Shown: positions 34,196-39,944 of the stretch, piece after piece
How positions within the stretch are numbered: position 1 is the first letter of the stretch
Layout: each line of letters opens with the position of its first letter
Notes under the pieces: generated by a model
What the model saw: only the letters and a program-made list of their open reading frames with translations
What the model was told of the DNA's origin: nothing
Databases searched by the model: none
Assembly (NCBI GenBank): GCA_023653025.1
Contig: JAMNXS010000021.1
Span: 1 to 39,944, forward strand
DNA: 39,944 nucleotides
Origin: Burkholderiaceae bacterium
GTDB taxonomy: Bacteria > Pseudomonadota > Gammaproteobacteria > Burkholderiales > Burkholderiaceae_D
Direction of reading: 5' to 3'
Made by a program: the position numbers and the translations under genes

Positions 34196-35586
34196 CCCTG
34201 GCGCGACTGCAATTTGCCTTCACTGTCAGTTTCCACATCATCTTTCCCGCCTTCTCGATCGGTCTGGCCAGCTATCTCGCCGTGCTCAACGGCCTGTCGC
34301 TCGTCACCGGCCGCGCGGTCTACCTGAACCTGTTCAACTACTGGAAGAAGATCTTCGCGGTCGCCTTCGGCATGGGCGTCGTGTCGGGTATCGTGATGAG
34401 CTACCAGTTCGGCACCAACTGGTCGGTGTTTTCGGACAAGGTCGGTCCCGTGCTCGGCCCGCTGATGGGCTACGAGGTCCTGTCGGCCTTCTTCCTCGAG
34501 GCCGGCTTCCTCGGCGTGATGCTGTTCGGCCGCGAGCGCGTCGGCGCCCGGCTACATTTCTTCGCCACCGCGATGGTGGCGCTCGGCACCTTCATGTCGG
34601 CATTCTGGATCCTATCGGTCAACAGCTGGATGCAGACGCCGGCCGGCTACGGCTTCAACGACGCTGGGCAGTTCATCGTGAAGGACTGGATGGCGGTCAT
34701 CTTCAACCCGTCGTTCCCGTATCGCCTCGTCCACATGCTGCTCGCCGCCTACCTGACTACCGCCTTCGTGGTCGGCGCGGTCGGCGCGCTGCACCTGCTC
34801 CGGGCGCGCAAGCTCGCCGCCGGCAATGAAGGCGCCAGAACCATGTTCTCGATGGCGATGTGGATGATCGTCTGCACCGCGCCGCTGCAGATCGCGGCCG
34901 GCGATTTCCACGGCCTGAACACGCTCGAGCACCAGCCGGCGAAGATCGCGGCGATGGAGGGCCATTTCGACTCGCATGCAGGCGCGCCGCTGATCCTGTT
35001 CGGCATTCCGAACGCCGCCGAGGAGCGCGTCGATGCGAAGGTCGCGATCCCGAAACTCGGCAGCCTGATACTCACGCATGATCCCGACGGCGTGGTGCGC
35101 GGCCTGAAAGAGTGGAAGCCCGAGGAGCGACCGCCGGTCGGCATCCTGTTCTGGAGTTTCCGGGTGATGGTCGGCATCGGCATGGCCATGCTCGGCGTCG
35201 GACTCTGGAGCCTGTGGGTGCGCGCCCGCGGCCGGCTGCACGATGCGCACTGGCTGCATCGCGCGGCGGTAGCAATGGGGCCGAGCGGCTTTGTCGCCGT
35301 GATCGCCGGCTGGATCACGACCGAGGTCGGGCGCCAGCCTTACACCGTGTACGGCCTGCTGACCACGGCCGAGTCGGTGTCGGCGATCGATGCACCGGCC
35401 GTCGGCAGCTCGCTGCTGGCCTTCATCGTGGTCTACTTCGCCCTGTTCGGCGCCGGCACCTTCTACATCCTGCGGCTGATGGGCAAGCCGCCGGAAGCGG
35501 CCGAACCCGGCCTGCCCCGTGAACCGATACGCGCGGCCGGCATCCTGCCGTCGCCGGCTATCGCTGCCGGCCATCGGAGGATCTGA
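34177..35586 (+). CDS. cioA: Cytochrome bd-type quinol oxidase subunit I (CIO type)
   Basis: A 469-residue heme-bearing subunit of a bd oxidase that reduces oxygen with quinol electrons. Heme ligands visible are His20 (TVSFHIIFPAF), His186 (YRLVHMLLA) and Met331 (FWSFRVMVG); Glu100 and Glu108 (GYEVLSAFFLEAGFLGVMLFG) belong to the proton path. The quinol loop is short, which marks the cyanide-insensitive (CIO) branch rather than E. coli CydA (522 residues). GWITTEVGRQPYTVYGLLTTAE is conserved. Its start lies inside the last 19 bases of sulP, and it shares one base with cydB. cydDC assembly genes are not in the window. Confidence 0.94.
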   Translation: MDFDALTLARLQFAFTVSFHIIFPAFSIGLASYLAVLNGLSLVTGRAVYLNLFNYWKKIFAVAFGMGVVSGIVMSYQFGTNWSVFSDKVGPVLGPLMGYEVLSAFFLEAGFLGVMLFGRERVGARLHFFATAMVALGTFMSAFWILSVNSWMQTPAGYGFNDAGQFIVKDWMAVIFNPSFPYRLVHMLLAAYLTTAFVVGAVGALHLLRARKLAAGNEGARTMFSMAMWMIVCTAPLQIAAGDFHGLNTLEHQPAKIAAMEGHFDSHAGAPLILFGIPNAAEERVDAKVAIPKLGSLILTHDPDGVVRGLKEWKPEERPPVGILFWSFRVMVGIGMAMLGVGLWSLWVRARGRLHDAHWLHRAAVAMGPSGFVAVIAGWITTEVGRQPYTVYGLLTTAESVSAIDAPAVGSSLLAFIVVYFALFGAGTFYILRLMGKPPEAAEPGLPREPIRAAGILPSPAIAAGHRRI

Positions 35587-36596
35587 TGCTCGCCAATATC
35601 GACCTGCCGCTGGTCTGGGCCGGCCTGATCGCCTTTGCGGTGCTGGCCTATGTGATTCTCGACGGCTTCGACCTCGGCGTCGGCATCCTCTTCCTGTTCG
35701 TCAACGGAGAGGCCGCGCGCGACGAGATGATGAACTCCGTCGCCCCGGTCTGGGACGGCAACGAAACCTGGCTGGTGCTGGGCGGCGGCGGCCTGTTCGC
35801 CGTCTTCCCGCTGGCCTATGCGGTCATCATGCCGGCGCTGTACGCACCGATCATAGCAATGCTGCTGGCACTGGTATTCCGCGGCGTGGCGTTCGAGTTC
35901 CGCTGGAAGACGCAGCGCGGCAAGTTCGTCTGGGACTGGGCCTTCATGCTCGGCTCGACCGCAGCCGCCTTCTTCCAGGGCATCGCGCTCGGCGCCTTCG
36001 TGCAAGGCATCCCGGTGGCCGGCCGTGCCTATGCCGGCGGCTGGTGGGACTGGCTCACGCCGTTCAGCCTCACTACCGGCGTGGCGCTGGTGATCGGCTA
36101 CGCGCTGCTGGGCGCGACCTGGCTGATCTGCAAGACCGAGGGCGACGTGCAGGACAAGGCCGTGCGCTTTGCATGGATCAGCGGCGCATTGACGCTGCTG
36201 CTGATCGCCATCGTCAGCCTGTGGACGCCTTTCCTCGATGAGCATTTCCGCGCGCGCTGGTTCGCGTGGCCGCAAGGGCTTTACGTGATGCCGGTGCCGA
36301 CGCTGGTGGCGGCCTGCGCGGTCGCGCTCTTCGTCGGCTTGCGCGACCGGCACGAGCTGATGCCCTTCATCGCGTCGCTCGGCCTGTTCGTGCTGTCCTT
36401 CATCGGCCTGTGCATCAGCTTCTATCCGCACATCGTGCCGTCGTCGGTCACGCTGTGGGATGCGGCCGCACCGCCGGAAAGCCAGGCCTTCCTGCTGGTC
36501 GGCGCGGCCGTCCTGCTGCCGATCATCCTGGCCTACACCGCGTACTCATACTGGGTGTTCCGCGGCAAGGTGAACGCTGTCGGCGGCTATCACTGA
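35586..36596 (+). CDS. cioB: Cytochrome bd-type quinol oxidase subunit II (CIO type)
   Basis: A 336-residue multi-pass partner of subunit I. It opens with LPLVWAGLIAFAVLAYVILDGFDLGVGIL and has VAPVWDGNETWLVLGGGGLFAVFPLAYA and VFRGVAFEFRWK, which are constant in CydB/CioB. The length is slightly below E. coli CydB (379), as is usual for CIO enzymes. Starts on the last base of cioA and ends on the first base of the DUF2474 gene. Confidence 0.95.
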   Translation: MLANIDLPLVWAGLIAFAVLAYVILDGFDLGVGILFLFVNGEAARDEMMNSVAPVWDGNETWLVLGGGGLFAVFPLAYAVIMPALYAPIIAMLLALVFRGVAFEFRWKTQRGKFVWDWAFMLGSTAAAFFQGIALGAFVQGIPVAGRAYAGGWWDWLTPFSLTTGVALVIGYALLGATWLICKTEGDVQDKAVRFAWISGALTLLLIAIVSLWTPFLDEHFRARWFAWPQGLYVMPVPTLVAACAVALFVGLRDRHELMPFIASLGLFVLSFIGLCISFYPHIVPSSVTLWDAAAPPESQAFLLVGAAVLLPIILAYTAYSYWVFRGKVNAVGGYH

Positions 36597-36700
36597 TGCG
36601 CGAGCGGCTCCAAAAGCTGGGGTGGTTCGTGCTGATCTGGGCGCTGTCGGTGGCGGCGCTCGGGGCGGTGGCGTGGGTGATACGGTGGGCTGTGCGGTGA
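36596..36700 (+). CDS. DUF2474-type small membrane subunit (CydX-like)
   Basis: A 34-residue protein: a short basic start (MRERLQKLGW), then one hydrophobic helix (FVLIWALSVAALGAVAWVIRW). The first base of its ATG is the last base of the cioB stop, so it is translationally coupled. Position, length and single helix match DUF2474 proteins found after CIO-type bd oxidases, which are thought to play the part of CydX in stabilising the complex. Its function here is inferred from that parallel. Confidence 0.82.
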   Translation: MRERLQKLGWFVLIWALSVAALGAVAWVIRWAVR

Positions 36701-36707
36701 TTCGGCG

Positions 36708-36799
36708 ATGGCGGATTTCGCTGCGCTCTATCCGCCCTGCGGCCTCGCAAGCTGCATGACCATAACGTAGGGCGGATAGAGCGCAGCGAAATCCGCCAT
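36708..36799. repeat. 31-bp perfect inverted repeat, possible bidirectional terminator
   Basis: Arms at 36708-36738 and 36769-36799 are exact reverse complements with a 30-base spacer. The core GGGCGGATAGAGCGCAGCG followed by AAATCCGCC resembles a dispersed repeat found between genes in many beta- and gammaproteobacteria. It sits between the convergent bd oxidase and glutaryl-CoA dehydrogenase genes and could end or protect both transcripts; there is no T-run. Confidence 0.85.
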
Positions 36800-36821
36800 G
36801 CCGACGCCCTGCCTGACCGCC

Positions 36822-38000
36822 TCAAAAAAACGCCTGCAACCCCGTCTGCGCCCGGCCAAGGATCAGCGCATGCACGTCGGCCGTCCCCTCGTAGGTATTG
36901 ACCACCTCGAGATTGACCACATGGCGGATCACGCCGTACTCGTCGCTGATGCCGTTCCCGCCCAGCATGTCGCGCGCGGTGCGGGCGATATCGAGCGCCT
37001 TGCCGGCCGAATTGCGCTTCATGATCGACGTAATTTCGACCGCCGCCGTGCCCTCGTCCTTCATCCGGCCGAGCCGCAGGCAGCCTTGCAGCGCGAGCGC
37101 GATCTCGGTCTGCATGTCGGCCAGCTTTTTCTGGATCAGCTGGTTGGCGGCCAGCGGCCGGCCAAATTGCTTGCGGTCCAGCGTGTACTGGCGTGCCGCA
37201 TGCCAGCAGAACTCGGCCGCACCCATCGCGCCCCAGGCGATGCCGTAGCGCGCGGAGTTCAGGCAGGTGAACGGCCCCTTGAGGCCCTTGACATTGGGCA
37301 GCCGGTTCTCGGCGGGCACGAACACGCGGTCCATCACGACCTCGCCGGTGACCGACACCCGCATGCCGACCTTGCCCTGGATCTTGGGCGCCGACAGTCC
37401 CTTCATCCCCTTTTCGAGGATGAAGCCGCGGATGTCGCCCTCGTCGTCCTTCGCCCAGATCACGAATACGTCGGCCAGCGGGCTGTTGGTGATCCACATC
37501 TTCGAACCCGTCAGTTCGTAGCCGCCGTCCACGCTGCGCGCTCGCGTCTCCATGCTGCCGGGGTCCGATCCGTGGTTCGGCTCGGTCAGGCCGAAGCAGC
37601 CGATCCACTCGCCACAAGCCAGCTTCGGCAGATACTTGCGCCGCTGCTCCTCGCTGCCGAACTCGAAGATTGGCACCATCACCAGCGAGCTCTGCACGCT
37701 CATCACCGAGCGGAAGCCGGAGTCGACGCGCTCGATCTCGCGCGCGATCAGGCCGTAGCTGACGTAGTTCAGCCCGGCGCCGCCGTACTCGGTCGGAATG
37801 GTCGGGCCGAACAAGCCGAGTTCGCCCATCTCGCGGAAAATGCCCTCGTCGAACTTTTCGTGGCGGAAGGACTCAAGCACGCGTGGTTGCAGCCGCTGTT
37901 GCGAATAGGCGGCTGCAGCGTCGCGCACCATGCGCTCGTCGGCAGTCAGTTGCTGGTCCAGCAGCAGCGGGTCCGGCCAGTGAAATTGCGGATGGCTCAT
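36822..38000 (-). CDS. gcdH: Glutaryl-CoA dehydrogenase
   Basis: A 392-residue acyl-CoA dehydrogenase family flavoprotein that oxidises and decarboxylates glutaryl-CoA to crotonyl-CoA in lysine, tryptophan and aromatic/pimelate breakdown. [12 protein letters not shown] (97-108) with Arg97 and Ser98 is the glutaryl-specific pocket, [12 protein letters not shown] and [16 protein letters not shown] contact FAD and substrate, and the catalytic base is Glu371 in [23 protein letters not shown] 38000 is used; the upstream in-frame opening lies inside livM. It follows a liv permease pair by 20 bases, suggesting co-transcription. Confidence 0.94.
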   Translation of the reverse strand: MSHPQFHWPDPLLLDQQLTADERMVRDAAAAYSQQRLQPRVLESFRHEKFDEGIFREMGELGLFGPTIPTEYGGAGLNYVSYGLIAREIERVDSGFRSVMSVQSSLVMVPIFEFGSEEQRRKYLPKLACGEWIGCFGLTEPNHGSDPGSMETRARSVDGGYELTGSKMWITNSPLADVFVIWAKDDEGDIRGFILEKGMKGLSAPKIQGKVGMRVSVTGEVVMDRVFVPAENRLPNVKGLKGPFTCLNSARYGIAWGAMGAAEFCWHAARQYTLDRKQFGRPLAANQLIQKKLADMQTEIALALQGCLRLGRMKDEGTAAVEITSIMKRNSAGKALDIARTARDMLGGNGISDEYGVIRHVVNLEVVNTYEGTADVHALILGRAQTGLQAFF

Positions 38001-38020
38001 TTTACAGTTCCTGTTCAGAC

Positions 38021-38977
38021 TCAGCGCAGGCGGGCTGCCAGTTCGCCGATGATGCCGCGCCGGAAGGCGAGCACGCAGACTACGAAAATCAGGCCGGTGA
38101 CCATCGTCACCGACTCGCCGATGGCATTGAACCATTCGACCGAGGTCGCCTCGGCCAGCCAGGCGCCGAAATCGCCGAGCTTGTTCTCCAGCGCGATGAT
38201 GATGATGGCGCCCAGCACCGGGCCGAACAGCGTGCCCATGCCGCCGACCAGCGTCATCAGCACCACCAGCCCCGACATCGACCAGTGTACGTCGGTCAGC
38301 GTGCCGAAGCCGAGCACAACCGCCTTGGTCGCGCCGGCCAGTCCCGCCAGCGCCGCCGACAGCACGAAGGCCAACAGCTTGTAACGGTCGACATCGTAGC
38401 CCAGCGACGTGGCGCGCGGCTCGTTTTCGCGCACGGCCTTCAGCACCTGGCCGAACGGCGAGTGGACAATGCGCACGATCAGCGCGAAGGCCGCCACGAC
38501 GATGGCGAGCACGACGAAATACATCGTCAAGTCGTTGCCGAGATCGACCGTGCCCAGCAGTTTGCCGCGCGGGACCGACTGCAGGCCATCCTCGCCGCCG
38601 GTGAACGGCGCCTGCAGGAAGACGAAATACAGCATCTGCGCCAGTGCCAGCGTGATCATCGTGAAGTAGATGCCCTGGCGCCGGATGGCCAGCCCGCCTA
38701 TGACAACGCCGGCGACCGCGGCGAAGGCGACACCGATCAAGAGACCGATCTCGAACGGCACGCCCCACTCCTTGAGCACATGGCCGGTGATGTAGGACGC
38801 GCCGCCGAAGAAGGCCGCATGGCCGAAAGACAGCAGGCCGGTAAAGCCGATCAGCAGGTTGAATGCGCAGGCGAACAGCGCAAAACACAGGATCTTCATC
38901 AGCAGCACCGGGTACAGGAAGAAGGGCGCGACCAGCGCGCCGAGCAGCACCGCGGCATAAGCCGTTTTCTTCAACAT
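38021..38977 (-). CDS. livM: Branched-chain amino-acid-type ABC transporter, permease LivM (second set)
   Basis: A 318-residue permease with the LivM start ([30 protein letters not shown]) and coupling region [24 protein letters not shown]. It is clearly different from the 393-residue LivM at 8010, so the window contains two separate transporters. It lies ten bases after livH and 20 bases before gcdH. The cargo is unknown; linkage to gcdH suggests a carboxylic or aromatic acid as much as an amino acid. Confidence 0.92.
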   Translation of the reverse strand: MLKKTAYAAVLLGALVAPFFLYPVLLMKILCFALFACAFNLLIGFTGLLSFGHAAFFGGASYITGHVLKEWGVPFEIGLLIGVAFAAVAGVVIGGLAIRRQGIYFTMITLALAQMLYFVFLQAPFTGGEDGLQSVPRGKLLGTVDLGNDLTMYFVVLAIVVAAFALIVRIVHSPFGQVLKAVRENEPRATSLGYDVDRYKLLAFVLSAALAGLAGATKAVVLGFGTLTDVHWSMSGLVVLMTLVGGMGTLFGPVLGAIIIIALENKLGDFGAWLAEATSVEWFNAIGESVTMVTGLIFVVCVLAFRRGIIGELAARLR

Positions 38978-38987
38978 GGCTTTTTCC

Positions 38988-39872
38988 TTATTTCTCGCGG
39001 CCGAACAGGCCTGCCGGACGAACCAGCAGCACGATCGCCATGATGATGAACACCACCGTCGACGACAACTCCGGGTAGAACACCTTGGTCATGCCCTCGA
39101 TCACGCCGAGCGCGAGGCCGGTCACGATCGAGCCGAGGATGGATCCCATGCCGCCGATGACGACCACCGCGAAGATGGTGACGATCAGGTTCGAGCCCAT
39201 CAGCGGCGATACTTGCAGCACCGGCGCGGCCAGCACGCCGGCAAAACCGGCCAGCGCGACGCCGAAGCCATAGGTCAGCGTCACCATCAGCGGCACGTTG
39301 ACGCCGAAGGCCTCGACCATTTTCGGGTTCTCGGTGCCGGCGCGAAGATAAGCGCCGAGCCTTGTCTTCTCGATCACGAACCAGGTGCCGAGACAGACGG
39401 CCAGCGAGGCCACCACTACCCAGGCGCGGTAGTTCGGCAGCATCATGAAGCCGAGATCGGTCGCGCCGGCCAGCTCGTCGGGCACCGAGAACGGCTGGCC
39501 GGAGACGCCATAGAACGAGCGGAACACACCTTCGAGCATCAGCGTGATGCCGAAGGTCAGCAGCAGCCCGTACAGGTGGTCGAGCCGGTACAGCCAGCGC
39601 AGCATCGTCTTCTCGATGACGATGCCGAACGCGGCCACCAGCAGCGGCGCGATGACCAGCATCGCCCAGTAGCTGATGCCGAAGTACTGCAGCCCCATCC
39701 ATGCGAGGAACGCACCCATCATGTAGAGCGCGCCGTGGGCGAAGTTGATCACGTTCAGCAGGCCGAAGATCACGGCCAGGCCAAGCGACAGCATCGCGTA
39801 GAACGATCCGTTGACCAGCCCCAGCAGAAGCTGGCCGAGCAGCGCCGCCAGCGGAATGCCAAAAATTTCCAT
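38988..39872 (-). CDS. livH: Branched-chain amino-acid-type ABC transporter, permease LivH (second set)
   Basis: A 294-residue permease opening with QLLLGLVNGSFYAMLSLGLAVIFGLLNVINFAHGALYMMG, the LivH hallmark, and with coupling segment KTRLGAYLRAGTENPKMVEAFGVN. It begins four bases after the stop of the gene cut by the window edge, so it is an internal operon gene. No ATPase or binding protein of this set is within view. Confidence 0.92.
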   Translation of the reverse strand: MEIFGIPLAALLGQLLLGLVNGSFYAMLSLGLAVIFGLLNVINFAHGALYMMGAFLAWMGLQYFGISYWAMLVIAPLLVAAFGIVIEKTMLRWLYRLDHLYGLLLTFGITLMLEGVFRSFYGVSGQPFSVPDELAGATDLGFMMLPNYRAWVVVASLAVCLGTWFVIEKTRLGAYLRAGTENPKMVEAFGVNVPLMVTLTYGFGVALAGFAGVLAAPVLQVSPLMGSNLIVTIFAVVVIGGMGSILGSIVTGLALGVIEGMTKVFYPELSSTVVFIIMAIVLLVRPAGLFGREK

Positions 39873-39876
39873 GGTC

Positions 39877-39944
39877 TCAGACCCCCAGCAATTCGTTCAG
39901 CACAGGCATCTTGGCCTCCAGCTCGGGAGCCGCGATCTGCTCGA
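39877..39944 (-). CDS. C-terminal end of an unidentified gene (cut by window edge)
   Basis: The last 21 codons are visible, ending ELEAKMPVLNELLGV and TGA at 39879-39877, four bases before livH. The tight spacing makes it part of the livH-livM-gcdH operon. In such operons the neighbour is often a LivF/LivG ATPase, a binding protein or a CoA-linked enzyme, but this short tail is not enough to choose. Confidence 0.6.
   Translation of the reverse strand, partial: EQIAAPELEAKMPVLNELLGV

Noticed and set aside
38001-38888. Upstream extension of the gcdH frame by 296 codons
   Set aside because: It overlaps livM on the same strand in another frame and has the composition of a frame shadow. ATG 38000 gives the normal length.

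Overview
This is chromosomal DNA from a high-GC betaproteobacterium. The gene order (fkpB-ispH, radC-rpmB-rpmG, exbB-exbD-lpxK-ycaR-kdsB-adk) and the protein sequences look most like Rhodocyclales or Burkholderiales; I cannot fix the genus from sequence alone. No rRNA, tRNA, CRISPR array or intact insertion sequence was seen. About 38 protein genes are called, most on the minus strand in tightly overlapping operons.

Layout. 0.05-1.7 kb is an accessory patch: a TetR-type regulator, a small secreted HdeA-like protein followed by a truncated second copy of itself, and the decayed tail of an IS5-type transposase. 1.9-6.5 kb holds a membrane/spermidine-synthase fusion, a secreted cupin, a fumarylacetoacetase-family hydrolase convergent with maleylacetoacetate isomerase, and a YkvA/DUF1232 protein. 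6.5-11.6 kb (minus) runs fkpB-ispH and then a branched-chain amino-acid-type ABC transporter livH-M-G-F with no binding protein. 11.7-13.0 kb (plus) is radC and the ribosomal genes rpmB-rpmG, with a clear promoter and terminator. 13.0-21.1 kb (minus) carries a fatty acid desaturase with an unusual C-terminal extension, an MscS channel, a secreted phospholipase-D-type protein, rsmB, purN, an orphan barstar, a patatin and a short-chain dehydrogenase. 21.2-27.3 kb (minus) has a proton-pumping pyrophosphatase and the envelope cluster exbB-exbD-lpxK-Trm112-kdsB-adk. 27.6-29.7 kb (plus) has xseA and sodB.

The most interesting part is 29.76-36.70 kb. A persulfide-dioxygenase-like metallo-beta-lactamase (minus) is divergent from a plus-strand operon encoding a DUF442-sulfide:quinone oxidoreductase fusion, a SulP anion transporter, both subunits of a CIO-type cytochrome bd oxidase and a 34-residue DUF2474 protein. 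The two sides share a perfect 23-bp inverted repeat that contains, in each direction, a near-consensus sigma-70 promoter with 17-bp spacing. The gene content reads as one sulfide-oxidation and detoxification unit: SQR oxidises sulfide and feeds electrons to quinone, the dioxygenase converts persulfide to sulfite, SulP moves the oxyanion, and a sulfide-tolerant bd oxidase re-oxidises the quinol. The expected ArsR-type repressor (BigR/SqrR) is not in the window.

The right end (36.8-39.9 kb, minus) is a second livH-livM pair upstream of glutaryl-CoA dehydrogenase, entering from a gene cut by the window edge. A 31-bp perfect inverted repeat separates it from the cytochrome bd genes.
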